NCBI RefSeq assembly: GCF_004022705.2
Contig: NZ_RZOY02000025.1
Span: forward strand, 1-60,968
Direction: 5' to 3'
Source: Mesorhizobium sp. M2D.F.Ca.ET.226.01.1.1
Lineage (GTDB): Bacteria > Pseudomonadota > Alphaproteobacteria > Rhizobiales > Rhizobiaceae
Length of the DNA: 60,968 nt
Position 1 is the first letter of the stretch. Each line of letters starts with the position of its first letter. The translations under genes were made by a program, and so were the position numbers. The notes beneath the pieces were generated by a model, which made no database searches, was not told the origin of the DNA, and worked only from the letters and a program-made list of their open reading frames with translations. This document shows positions 7,525-16,163 of the stretch, one piece after another.

Positions 7525-7642
7525 TTTTTGCCGAACCGCCTCGCGCCGCCCGGTTCGGTGTACCCGATTGACGCGCGTCCCCTCTCACTGCATTGTTTAT
7601 TAACCAGCTGTTAACCTTGCGGCTGAGATCGAGGGGGGCGAC

Positions 7643-8503
7643 TTGGAACCGTTTTTGGACGCGAACCTCCTGAATTGGGATGATCGGGCCGAACTGCACG
7701 CGACCGACAAAACGGGCAGTTACCGCATCGAGAATGTGCTGGCCGGTGGATCCAATCTCTATGAGTTGGAAACGCGTGAGGTCGGAGACATTTTCGGCAA
7801 GGACATCGTCCATCTGCAATGCCACATCGGGCTCGACACGATCAGCTTGAGGAATCTCGGCGCGGGCAGCGTGACCGGCCTGGATTTCTCACCAAGGGCG
7901 ATCGCCGCGGCGCGGGATTTCGCATCCAAGGCAGGCAGCGATGTTCGCTTCGTCGAAGCGCCGCTGTACGAAGCTGTCGAAGCGCTCGACCGGACCTTTG
8001 ACATCGTCTACGTCACCTGGGGGTCGGTGAACTGGCTTGACGATGTCTTCCGTTGGGCGCGAGTGGTCGCCGATCTTCTGCGGCCTGGCGGCCGGCTCTA
8101 CATGGCCGAGGGCCATCCCTTGATGTTCCAGTGCAATCGCAAGGCTGCCGCCCTCGAATTGAAGGACGACTGGCGAACGCCGGTGGCGCGACCGCTCGTC
8201 TGGAACGAACAGCGGACCTACACCGGCGATGAGCGAACCTTGAAGCATCCTCGATATTATGAATGGATCCATCCGATCAGCGACGTGGTGAACGCGCTGA
8301 TCACCGCGGGGCTTACGCTCGATTTTCTCAACGAGCACGACACGGTTTCCTGGCAGCACTTTTCATTCGCGGTGAGGGCCGGCAAGGACATGTACGGCCT
8401 GCCCGAAAACGCTCCCAAGATTCCGATGGCCTATTCAATCGGCGCGACCAAGCGCGGTGTGGGGACGTATCGGATCGTCCAGAAGAAAGTCGATCGCCAC
8501 TAG
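7643..8503 (+). CDS. Class I SAM-dependent methyltransferase, 286 aa
   Basis: Rossmann-fold methyltransferase. Motif I is slightly unusual: IVHLQCHIGLDTISLRNLGAGSVTGLDFS, with an LQCHIGLDT loop in place of the usual glycine-rich GxGxG and the acidic residue in GLDFS. FDIVYVTWGSVNWLDD and LLRPGGRLYMAEGHP are motifs for the acceptor side. HLQCHIGxDT variants are common in small-molecule methyltransferases. The start is a TTG at 7643 with GAGGGGGG upstream. Substrate unknown. Confidence 0.82.
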   Translation: MEPFLDANLLNWDDRAELHATDKTGSYRIENVLAGGSNLYELETREVGDIFGKDIVHLQCHIGLDTISLRNLGAGSVTGLDFSPRAIAAARDFASKAGSDVRFVEAPLYEAVEALDRTFDIVYVTWGSVNWLDDVFRWARVVADLLRPGGRLYMAEGHPLMFQCNRKAAALELKDDWRTPVARPLVWNEQRTYTGDERTLKHPRYYEWIHPISDVVNALITAGLTLDFLNEHDTVSWQHFSFAVRAGKDMYGLPENAPKIPMAYSIGATKRGVGTYRIVQKKVDRH

Positions 8504-8563
8504 CTCCGCCACGTGGCGAGTTTGTCGTGCGATTGCCGGCGCATCAGCGTCCGACGGCGCGAA

Positions 8564-8591
8564 AATTTTAAGGACTGTGAAGTCCAAAATT
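8564..8591 (+). terminator. Weak hairpin, possible terminator
   Basis: AATTTT-AA-GGACT-GTGA-AGTCC-AAAATT can fold into a stem with a two-base bulge about 60 bp after the methyltransferase stop. There is no strong T run, so it could equally be an AT-rich promoter element of the downstream GGDEF-EAL gene. Confidence 0.3.
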
Positions 8592-8683
8592 AAGTTATTG
8601 CGAACTAATATTCCCTCGATGAGGCTCACCCGGAGAGCCTGACAGGCATAGGGATTCTCGCTTTCTTGGCTCTTTTTGCCAAC

Positions 8684-11320
8684 ATGTACAGCCGCATGAA
8701 AGGGGCCGTCCTTTCACCGGCAAGGATACCGGCGGCGATCGCGGTCGTGGTCATGGCCGTTTGCGCAATATTCGCTGACCATCAGAACAAGATCGTTTCG
8801 GACCAGGCCTCTCGCGCGGAGGTCCTGGCCAAGGTCAATGTCATTCGCGCCAAGCTCGAAGGCAACATCAACGGCAACCTCCAGCTGGTGCGGGGGCTGG
8901 TCGCGGCAGTCACGACCGAACCCTATATGGGCCAGCAGCGCTTCGCGGAGCTTGCCAGCAGGCTGTTCAGCGAAGAGTCCCAGCTTCGCAACATTGCCGG
9001 CGCGCCGGATCTGGTGATTTCCTTGATGTATCCGATGGCCGGCAATGAGAAGGCCATCGGTCTCGACTACCGCAAGAACGATCAGCAGCGCGCCGCTGCC
9101 TTGCGTGCGCGTGACGAGCACAAGCTCATTCTCGCAGGCCCGGTCGATCTGGCACAGGGTGGGCAGGCCTTCATCGGCCGCTTTCCGGTTTTCGTCAAAA
9201 GTGCGGGCAACACCGACCGGTTCTGGGGCATCGTTTCAGCGGTCGTCGACGTGCAGCGCCTCTATAAGGCGAGCGGTCTTCTCGACAAGGATCTCGGGAT
9301 CGACATCGCACTCATAGGCAATGATGCCCTTGGCACAAAGGGAATCCAGTTCTTCGGCGAGGAACGGGTCGTCAAAAGCAATCCGGTGACGGCCGACGTT
9401 CTGGTCCCGTCGGGCTCCTGGCGCATCGCTGCGGTCCCCACCAGCGGTTGGCCCGCCACGCCCGGCAACGCATGGCAGCTCCGGGCGATCATGGCGGCGG
9501 CGGCGGCACTGATCTTGATCCCTTTCCTGGCGGCGGGCCGCCTGATTGGTGAAAGGCAGCGCAATTACTGGGAACTGCATCGGCTGTCGCGGCGACTGGA
9601 ACTCGCTCTGGAGGCGTCGGCCATCGGAGTGTGGGAGCACGATCTCGAAACCAACGATCTGACCTGGGATGACCGCGTCAACGAAATATACGGCAGGAAC
9701 CCCGATGGCGGAGCGCCCGGATATTCGGATTGGGCCGGAGCCATTCATCCCGCCGATCTGCCTGGCGCGCTTGCAGACTTCGACAATGCCGCGGCCGGCC
9801 GCAGCACCTATTCGTCGCAATACCGGATCGTTCGCCCGGACGGCGAAATTCGCCACGTGCGCTCCAGGGCGATCTTCTACCAGACCGCAAACAATTCGCC
9901 TCGAATGGTCGGCGCCGAATGGGACGTGACTGCGGACGTTCTGCTGAACACCGATCTGGTTCGCGCAAAACAGCTGACCGAGTCGAAAAATACGGAACTT
10001 GAGTCCGCCAAGGCGCGCATAGAACACATCGCACTGCACGATTCGCTGACGGATTTGCCCAATCGCCGTTACCTGGATCAGGTGCTGGAGGATTATGCGG
10101 CAAGAGCCAGGCTGAGCGGAGGCTACGCAGCGCTGCTTCACGTTGATCTGGACCGCTTCAAGCACATCAACGATACGCTCGGCCACGCGGCGGGCGATGC
10201 AATGCTTGTGCATGCATCCTCCGTTCTCAAGTCCAACGTTGGCGACAGCGGTTTTGTCGCCCGGGTCGGCGGCGACGAATTCATCGTGCTCTGCATGGTG
10301 CATGAGGATGTCGACCAAGCGGCCGTGCTCGCGAACCGCATTATCGAACAGATGCGCAGACCGGTTTACTACCACGGTCATCAATGCCGCTTTGGCGTCA
10401 GCGTCGGAATTGCCATCGACAATGGCCGGGTTACCGATGCCAAGCAGTTGCTGGTCAACGCCGATATTGCCCTCTACCGGGCAAAGAGGCGGGGCCGCAA
10501 CCGGCATGAATTCTTCAGCGGAGAGCTGCAAAGCGAAATCGTCAACACAAAGCGGATTGCCGACGAGATTCTAGCCGGTCTCGAGCGCAACGAATTCATC
10601 GTGTTCTACCAGCCTCAATTTGACGCCAAGACGCTGGAGGTTGTGGGCGTTGAGGCGCTGGCGCGGTGGAGGCACCCAGAGAAGGGCATTCTGGCACCCG
10701 ATGTGTTTCTGAAGACCGCAGAAGAACTGAACGTCGTCTCGGTGATAGATCGGAAAGTCCTCCAGCAATCGCTTTTGGACTTCGACGTTTGGTCAGCCGA
10801 GAAAATCGGGATTCCGCGCGTTTCGGTCAACGTTTCGGCGCGGCGTCTTCAGGATGAGGAACTGCTGAAGAGCCTGCGGGACCTTAACATCAGGAAGGGG
10901 ACTTTCTCCTTTGAACTCGTCGAGTCGATCTTCCTCGACAACAACGACGATCTGGTCACGTGGAACGTCGAGCAGATCAAGCAACTCGGCATCGACATCG
11001 AAATCGACGATTTCGGCACCGGTTATGCCTCCATTGTCAGCCTGCTCAAATTGCAGCCTCGCCGCCTCAAGATAGATCGCCAGCTGGTGGACCCCATTGT
11101 GAACTCACCCGCGCAAAGGCAGGTCGTCTCATCGATCATCGAAATCGGCAAATCCCTGGGTATCGAGATCATTGCCGAAGGCGTCGAGACGATGAAGCAC
11201 GCACGTCTGCTCAAAGGGCTTGGCTGCGACATTCTCCAAGGCTACGCGTTCGGGCGCGCAATGGATTCCGACGCGCTGAGAAGCTTCGTTCGAGCTCGTC
11301 GATTGCGCGTCGCAAGCTGA
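8684..11320 (+). CDS. CHASE-PAS-GGDEF-EAL cyclic di-GMP signalling protein, about 878 aa
   Basis: Membrane-bound bifunctional c-di-GMP enzyme. Residues below are counted from this start. An N-terminal membrane helix (about 14-34) is followed by a periplasmic CHASE domain, a second helix near 270-288 (AIMAAAAALILIPFLAA), and a PAS fold (LELALEASAIGVWEHD to VTADV). The GGDEF domain has an intact VGGDEF active site after HVDLDRFKHINDTLGHAAGD. The EAL domain has VEALARWRHP, FELVES, DDFGTGYAS and IIAEGVE, so both cyclase and phosphodiesterase may be active. A TTG start at 8666 is also possible; neither start has a clear ribosome binding site. Signal unknown. Confidence 0.9.
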   Translation: MYSRMKGAVLSPARIPAAIAVVVMAVCAIFADHQNKIVSDQASRAEVLAKVNVIRAKLEGNINGNLQLVRGLVAAVTTEPYMGQQRFAELASRLFSEESQLRNIAGAPDLVISLMYPMAGNEKAIGLDYRKNDQQRAAALRARDEHKLILAGPVDLAQGGQAFIGRFPVFVKSAGNTDRFWGIVSAVVDVQRLYKASGLLDKDLGIDIALIGNDALGTKGIQFFGEERVVKSNPVTADVLVPSGSWRIAAVPTSGWPATPGNAWQLRAIMAAAAALILIPFLAAGRLIGERQRNYWELHRLSRRLELALEASAIGVWEHDLETNDLTWDDRVNEIYGRNPDGGAPGYSDWAGAIHPADLPGALADFDNAAAGRSTYSSQYRIVRPDGEIRHVRSRAIFYQTANNSPRMVGAEWDVTADVLLNTDLVRAKQLTESKNTELESAKARIEHIALHDSLTDLPNRRYLDQVLEDYAARARLSGGYAALLHVDLDRFKHINDTLGHAAGDAMLVHASSVLKSNVGDSGFVARVGGDEFIVLCMVHEDVDQAAVLANRIIEQMRRPVYYHGHQCRFGVSVGIAIDNGRVTDAKQLLVNADIALYRAKRRGRNRHEFFSGELQSEIVNTKRIADEILAGLERNEFIVFYQPQFDAKTLEVVGVEALARWRHPEKGILAPDVFLKTAEELNVVSVIDRKVLQQSLLDFDVWSAEKIGIPRVSVNVSARRLQDEELLKSLRDLNIRKGTFSFELVESIFLDNNDDLVTWNVEQIKQLGIDIEIDDFGTGYASIVSLLKLQPRRLKIDRQLVDPIVNSPAQRQVVSSIIEIGKSLGIEIIAEGVETMKHARLLKGLGCDILQGYAFGRAMDSDALRSFVRARRLRVAS

Positions 11321-11367
11321 TCAGGGATCCGAAATCGCATGCAGTCGCGGCAAGGCATCGCTTTGCC

Positions 11368-12552
11368 TCAGCGAAACCGCGCCGCGGTCCACGCTCCACC
11401 CGCCACGTTCGACTCCACCGCCGCGGCGACGAATTTCACGCCGCGCGCGCCGTCGACCACGTCGGGCACCTGTGCCGCGCGAGCCGCATCTACCGCATCG
11501 CCCGCGCGGTGCGCGCGAATGATTTCGGCGGCGTCGCGGTAGAAATTGGCGAAGGCCTCGATGTAGCCTTCCGGGTGCGCTGCCGGCATGCGCGAGACCC
11601 GCCGAGCTTCGCCCGTCGAGCCATGGCCGCCGCGCACCAGCGTGCGCGTTTCCTCGCCATAGGGCGAGAAGCGCAGTTCCTCCGGCCGCGACCCCGACCA
11701 TTCGAGCCCGGCCTTCTCGCCATAGATGCGCACCGAAAGGTCGTTGTAGTGGCCGGGCGAGGTCTGGCTGGCGAGGATGGTACCGCGCGCGCCGCCCGTC
11801 CAGCGCAACAGCACATGCGCATTGTCGTCGAGCCGCCGCCCCGGCACGGCGGTGAACAGGTCGGCCGAGACCGCCTCGGCCTCGAAACCGGAAATGAAGC
11901 TCGCCAGGTTGAAGGCGTGCACGCCGATATCGGCGAGCACCGCCGACTGTCCGGCGCGCGCCGGATCGGTGCGCCATTCGGCCTGCTTCTGGCCCTCGGC
12001 GTCGATCGGCCTGGTCAGCCAGTCCTGGATATAGGCGCCATGCACCGACACGATGCGGCCGAGCTCGCCCGCCGCCACCATTTCGCGCGCCTGGCGCACC
12101 ATGGCGTAGCCGGTGTTGTTGAGCGTGACGATGAAGCGGCGCCTCTTTGCTCTGGTCAGCGCCACCAGCGCTTCGGCCTCGCCAAGAGTCGTCGACAGCG
12201 GCTTGTCGCAGATCACGTCTATGCCGGCCTCGAGGAAGGCGGTCGCGATCGGGGCATGAAGGTGATTGGGCGTGACAATGACCACCGCCTCGATCCCGTC
12301 CGGCCGCGCCGCCTCGGCCTTCGCCATGGCGTGGTAGTCGGCATAGCTGCGCTCCGGCGCGATGCCGATCTCTGCGGCGGAGGCCGCGGCATTGTCTGGA
12401 TCGGAGGACAGCGCGCCCGCGACAAGCGAGATCTGGTCATCGAGCCGCATGGCGAGGCGATGCACCGCGCCGATGAAGGCATTGCGGCCGCCTCCAACCA
12501 TGCCGACCGTCAGGCGTTTGCGCGACGTTCCGTCAGCGGTTGCATAGACCAT
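11368..12552 (-). CDS. Gfo/Idh/MocA-family oxidoreductase, 394 aa
   Basis: NAD(P)-dependent sugar or inositol oxidoreductase. The N-terminal Rossmann fold shows VGMVGGGRNAFIGAVHR near residue 15, then VVIVTPNHLHAPIATAFLEAGIDVICDKPLSTT with the family CDKP lysine. The C-terminal domain contains LADIGVHAFNLASF with the catalytic-region Asp and His. The ATG at 12552 has GGAGGG upstream. It is divergent from the RpiR regulator and belongs to the sugar-catabolic island up to 21793. Substrate not determinable; the neighbours suggest oxidation of a polyol, inositol-like or aldose substrate. Confidence 0.85.
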   Translation of the reverse strand: MVYATADGTSRKRLTVGMVGGGRNAFIGAVHRLAMRLDDQISLVAGALSSDPDNAAASAAEIGIAPERSYADYHAMAKAEAARPDGIEAVVIVTPNHLHAPIATAFLEAGIDVICDKPLSTTLGEAEALVALTRAKRRRFIVTLNNTGYAMVRQAREMVAAGELGRIVSVHGAYIQDWLTRPIDAEGQKQAEWRTDPARAGQSAVLADIGVHAFNLASFISGFEAEAVSADLFTAVPGRRLDDNAHVLLRWTGGARGTILASQTSPGHYNDLSVRIYGEKAGLEWSGSRPEELRFSPYGEETRTLVRGGHGSTGEARRVSRMPAAHPEGYIEAFANFYRDAAEIIRAHRAGDAVDAARAAQVPDVVDGARGVKFVAAAVESNVAGGAWTAARFR

Positions 12553-12614
12553 GGTTGCGATTATCCCTCCCTGGATGGCGATCCGTCGTCGGGTGCCGTC
12601 TGCCACAATTTTTC

Positions 12615-12626
12615 GAATGATATTTC
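12615..12626. promoter_or_regulatory. GAA-N6-TTC motif in the divergent promoter, candidate RpiR site
   Basis: GAATGATATTTC lies in an AT-rich block between the Gfo/Idh/MocA gene and the RpiR gene. It has the same GAA-N6-TTC form as two motifs at 13785-13796 and 13813-13824 upstream of the SDR gene. A short motif like this can occur by chance, so it counts mainly through its repetition at both promoters of the island. Confidence 0.35.
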
Positions 12627-12737
12627 TATTTTTCATTTTGTAAAACTCTTGTGCCGCGATAGCGTTCTCGTGGCCCGGCCGATGGGTCGCGTCCGGAGGG
12701 AGGTTCGGGTGTTTCAAACCGTCTTTGGGTACGACGC

Positions 12738-13637
12738 ATGAGCGGCCGCCGCATAGTGGCCGACGAGCCATCTCCGCACAGCCTAAAGGCGGCGGCGAGA
12801 AAGCAGAGCCGCTCGCTGGCGGCGCTTGGCTACACCAAGCCGCAAACCTACGAAGAATTGCGGGCGGTGCTTTCTTCCGGAACCGTGCATTTCCCGAAGC
12901 GGCTTCGCCAGGTCGCGATCTTCCTCTGGCAGCATCCGAGCGAGGTGGCGCTGGGCACGATCGCGCGGGTGGCCGATCAGGCCGGCGTGCAGCCCTCGAC
13001 CCTGGTGCGCTTCGCGCAGATCTTCGGCTATTCCGGCTTTTCCGATTTCCAGGCCCTGTTCAAGGACCGCATGAAGGGCTCCTGGCCCGAAATCCAGGGC
13101 GGTCCGGAAAAAGCGGCGGAACCCAACGCGCACCTGCATTTCCTCAACGGCCTGGTCGGCGCCTGCCAGGCCTCGCTCGGCCGCATCGGCAATAATTTCG
13201 ACATCGACAGCTTCGAGACGATGATCGACCATCTGGCGGCGGCCGATCTGATCTATGTCATCGGCAGCAAGCGTGCCTTTCCCGTCACCACCTATCTGTC
13301 GCTGACGCTGTCGCAACAGGGCATGCGAAATGTGCTGGTCGACAATGTCGGCTCGACCGCGCTCGACCAGGTCGGCTGCATCACGCCGCGCGACGCGGTG
13401 CTCGCCGTCTCCTTCAGTCCCTACAATTCGATCACGCCCGACCTCGTCGCCGTCGCGCATGAGCGCAAGGCCCGCATCGTCACGATTACCGACAGCACCT
13501 TCTCGCCGCTGGTGAAGCTCTCCGACACCTGGCTGGAAGTGGTCGAGCAGGATTTTGGCGGCTTCCGCTCGCTCGCCGCCTCGCTCGCGGTCGGTATGGC
13601 CTTGGTCCACGGCGTCGTCGCGCAGCGGACAGGCTGA
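12738..13637 (+). CDS. RpiR-family transcriptional regulator with SIS domain, 299 aa
   Basis: Sugar-responsive repressor or activator. The N-terminal helix-turn-helix is in LGTIARVADQAGVQPSTLVRFAQIFGYSGFSDFQALFKDRM (about residues 73-115). The SIS domain that binds phosphosugars spans about 150-275 (ADLIYVIGSKRAFPVTTYLSLTL, DAVLAVSFSPYNSITPDLVAVA, KARIVTITDS). It lies between the divergent oxidoreductase and the forward catabolic-transport operon, the usual place for a local regulator. An effector such as a phosphorylated sugar or polyol intermediate is inferred from the family. Confidence 0.87.
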   Translation: MSGRRIVADEPSPHSLKAAARKQSRSLAALGYTKPQTYEELRAVLSSGTVHFPKRLRQVAIFLWQHPSEVALGTIARVADQAGVQPSTLVRFAQIFGYSGFSDFQALFKDRMKGSWPEIQGGPEKAAEPNAHLHFLNGLVGACQASLGRIGNNFDIDSFETMIDHLAAADLIYVIGSKRAFPVTTYLSLTLSQQGMRNVLVDNVGSTALDQVGCITPRDAVLAVSFSPYNSITPDLVAVAHERKARIVTITDSTFSPLVKLSDTWLEVVEQDFGGFRSLAASLAVGMALVHGVVAQRTG

Positions 13638-13640
13638 CAG

Positions 13641-13767
13641 GAGCAATTTCCAGGAAAAGTGTGGAGCGGTTAAGTTCGGCGTCTTCGCCGTAACCTTCCG
13701 TCCGGAATTGCGAAAGACAAGGAGATAGAGCGGTTCACCGGTTCCATGAAAACGGTGAACCGCTCGA
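13641..13767 (+). repeat. Dispersed bipartite palindromic repeat, complete copy
   Basis: GAGCAATTTCCAGGAAAAGT begins module A, which ends TCCGGAATTGCG. Module B is ATAGAGCGGTTCACCGG with GGTGAACCGCTC as its arm. Compared with the copy at 6882-6983 it carries about 25 extra bases inside module A. It separates the RpiR gene from the SDR promoter and may terminate RpiR transcription. Confidence 0.78.
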
Positions 13768-13783
13768 GCACGATTGACTAAAG

Positions 13784-13825
13784 GGAACTATCGTTCCATA
13801 TTTGAAAAAATGGAAACTTTGTTCC
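13784..13825. promoter_or_regulatory. Paired palindromes upstream of the SDR operon, probable operator
   Basis: GGAACTATCGTTCC at 13784-13797 and GGAAACTTTGTTCC at 13812-13825 are both of the form GGAA-N6-TTCC and lie 28 bp apart centre to centre. The second ends six bases before the GGAGG ribosome binding site of the SDR gene, so bound protein would block initiation. The adjacent RpiR protein is the likely ligand. Confidence 0.55.
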
Positions 13826-13835
13826 GGGAGGAGGA

Positions 13836-14618
13836 ATGGAGGTTCGTCTCGACGGCAAGGTGGTGCTGGTCACCGGCGCGACGCAAGGCATCGGCCGGGC
13901 GATCGCCGAGACGCTTGCGCGCTCGGGCGCTGCCGGACTGCTGATCACTGGCCGGGACCAAAAGCGCGGCGATGCGGTCGCCGCCGAGCTGTCGGCCATG
14001 GGCACCGCCGCCGTCTTCGCTGCCGCCGACCTCGGCGATCCCGAAGCCCCGGCGCGGTTGGCTAAGGCCTGCATCGAACGCTTCGGCCGTATCGACGGCC
14101 TGGTCAACGCCGCCGGCTTGACCGATCGCGCCTCCTTCGTTGATGCCACGCTCGACGATTGGGCATCGCTGTTTGGCGTCAACGCCCGCGCGCCCTTCTT
14201 CCTGATGCAGGCGGCGATCGCCGACATGAAGAAACGTGGACAGGGCGGCGCGATCGTCAACATCCTGTCGATCAACGCGCATTGCGGATCGCCGGAACTT
14301 GCCGTCTATTCCGCCACCAAGGGCGCGCTGGCGACACTGACCAAGAACGCCGCCAATGCGCACCGCTTCGACCGCATCCGCGTCAACGGCATCAATGTCG
14401 GCTGGACCGACACCCCGGCCGAACGGATCATGCAATCTGAAACGCTCGGCCACGGCCCCGGCTGGCTCGACGCCGCTAACGCCGCCCAGCCTTTCGGTCG
14501 CCTGCTTTCGGTCAACGACATTGCCAACCTTGCCGTCTTCCTGCTGTCCGATGCTGCCGGCCCGATGACCGGTGCCGTGATCGACCAGGAACAGGCTGTG
14601 ATCGGTGCCAACCGGTGA
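13836..14618 (+). CDS. SDR-family sugar/polyol dehydrogenase, 260 aa
   Basis: Classical short-chain dehydrogenase: cofactor motif TGATQGIGRAIAE at residues 14-26, NAAG near residue 90, catalytic Ser in NILSINAHCGSPEL, and the YSATKGALATLTKNAANAH Tyr-Lys pair. The length of 260 residues is normal. The start has a strong GGGAGGAGGA ribosome binding site. It overlaps the next gene by GTGA at 14615-14618, which implies translational coupling with the mannitol-dehydrogenase-family enzyme. It is the first gene of the forward catabolic operon and probably oxidises a sugar alcohol or sugar acid; the exact substrate cannot be read from sequence. Confidence 0.87.
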   Translation: MEVRLDGKVVLVTGATQGIGRAIAETLARSGAAGLLITGRDQKRGDAVAAELSAMGTAAVFAAADLGDPEAPARLAKACIERFGRIDGLVNAAGLTDRASFVDATLDDWASLFGVNARAPFFLMQAAIADMKKRGQGGAIVNILSINAHCGSPELAVYSATKGALATLTKNAANAHRFDRIRVNGINVGWTDTPAERIMQSETLGHGPGWLDAANAAQPFGRLLSVNDIANLAVFLLSDAAGPMTGAVIDQEQAVIGANR

Positions 14619-16144
14619 GCGGGTCCGAAAGCCTCGCCTCTTCCCTGCTCGGCCGCTTGCCGTCCGAGGTCCGCAAGCCGGCTTACGATCGCGCCGCGCT
14701 CAAGCCCGGGATCGCCCATATCGGCGTCGGCGCCTTTCACCGCTGCCATCAGGCAGAATACACCGACGATCTTCTGGCGAAGGATTTCGACCGCTGGGGA
14801 CTGGTCGGCATCAACATCCGCCCTCCCCTGCTGGCCGACATGCTGGGGCGGCAGGACAGTCTCTACACGCGGCTCATCCGCCAGAATGACGAGGTCGAAG
14901 CGCGCATTATCGGCAGCATCGTTGGCGTCGTCGACAGCCAAGAGAGTGCCGCGCCGGCGCTGGACGTGCTCGCCTTCCCCGACATCGAGATGGTCACCAT
15001 GACGGTGACCGAGAAGGGCTATTGCCACATCCCGTCGAGCGGTGCGCTCGACCTCGACCACCCCGATATCGTCCACGACCTCGCCAATCCGGAGGCGCCG
15101 CGCAGCGTGCCCGGCATTCTGGCCAGGGCGCTGGAACTCCGCATGGTCTCGCATGGCAGGCCGGTAACGCTGCTCTCCTGCGACAACATCCCAACCAACG
15201 GCACCATCCTTAGCAACGTCGTGCGTGCTTTCGCCGAGCGGCGCGGCCGGAAGCTTGCGGACTGGATCGATGCCAATGTCGCCTTCCCCTCGGCCATGGT
15301 CGACCGCATCGCGCCGGCAACGACCGGGGCCGATATCGACACGGTCGAGCAGCGCTTCGGCTACCGCGACGCCGCCGTCGTCGTCAGCGAGCGCTTCCGC
15401 CAATGGGTGATCGAGAACCGCTTCGCCGGTCGCGTGCCGCGCTGGGAGCTTGTCGGCGCGAGCTTCGTCGATGACGTCACGCCATTCGAGCATCTCAAGA
15501 TGCGGGTGCTGAACGGCGCCCAGACGACGCTCAGCTATCTCGGCGTTTTGGGCGGTTTCGAGCACACATCGGATGCTATCGCAAATCCGCTGCTGGCGGA
15601 TTTCGTGCGCCGCATGCTGACGGAAGAGACGCTGCCGACACTGATGCCTGTACCCGGCATCACGCCGGCGGCCTATGTCGAACAGTGCCTGTCGCGGCTC
15701 GCCAACACAGCGATCCGCCATCGCAACCACCAGATCGCCACCGACGGCTCGCAGAAGATCGTGCAGCGCCTGCTGAACCCGATCCGCGACCGCCTGGCGA
15801 AGGGCGGGAGCATCGAGCTCCTTGCGGTCCCCGTGGGCGGCTGGATGGCGTATCTGATCAAGGCTTCGACGCGGTTCGGCCGCGCCTGGCAGGTGTCGGA
15901 CCCCTTTGCCGAAAAAATTGCGGCAATCGCCGACCGCATCGGTTCGAACAGCAAACTGCTCGCCGACGCGATCCTGGCAATCGATGCCATCTTCGAGCCG
16001 TCCTTGGCCGCCAACGCCACGTTCCGCGCGCATATCGTCGCCAATCTCGACGGACTGCTCTCGAATGATCCGATGGGCTTTGTCAAACAAGTCTGTTCTG
16101 GGCCAACAGATGCGCCGTTGAAGCAGCCGGCTCGATCTGCATAG
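14615..16144 (+). CDS. Mannitol dehydrogenase / fructuronate reductase family protein, 509 aa
   Basis: Long-chain polyol dehydrogenase family, which interconverts mannitol, arabinitol or sorbitol with ketoses, or fructuronate with mannonate. Seen motifs are HIGVGAFHRCHQAEYTDDLL at the N-terminus, TVTEKGYCH, the VVRAFAERRG region and KMRVLNGAQTTLSYLGVLGG with the catalytic Lys-Asn region typical of the family. About 500 residues is the normal length. It starts with a GTG overlapping the SDR stop codon. Together with the SDR and the TIM-barrel isomerase it could form a path from a polyol to a ketose. Confidence 0.88.
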   Translation: MSGSESLASSLLGRLPSEVRKPAYDRAALKPGIAHIGVGAFHRCHQAEYTDDLLAKDFDRWGLVGINIRPPLLADMLGRQDSLYTRLIRQNDEVEARIIGSIVGVVDSQESAAPALDVLAFPDIEMVTMTVTEKGYCHIPSSGALDLDHPDIVHDLANPEAPRSVPGILARALELRMVSHGRPVTLLSCDNIPTNGTILSNVVRAFAERRGRKLADWIDANVAFPSAMVDRIAPATTGADIDTVEQRFGYRDAAVVVSERFRQWVIENRFAGRVPRWELVGASFVDDVTPFEHLKMRVLNGAQTTLSYLGVLGGFEHTSDAIANPLLADFVRRMLTEETLPTLMPVPGITPAAYVEQCLSRLANTAIRHRNHQIATDGSQKIVQRLLNPIRDRLAKGGSIELLAVPVGGWMAYLIKASTRFGRAWQVSDPFAEKIAAIADRIGSNSKLLADAILAIDAIFEPSLAANATFRAHIVANLDGLLSNDPMGFVKQVCSGPTDAPLKQPARSA

Positions 16145-16163
16145 TTTGCTATTGGGAGGCATC

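Noticed and set aside
10960..12741. 593-codon frame on the plus strand
   Set aside because: It runs from the end of the EAL gene through antisense of the Gfo/Idh/MocA gene; no domain seen.
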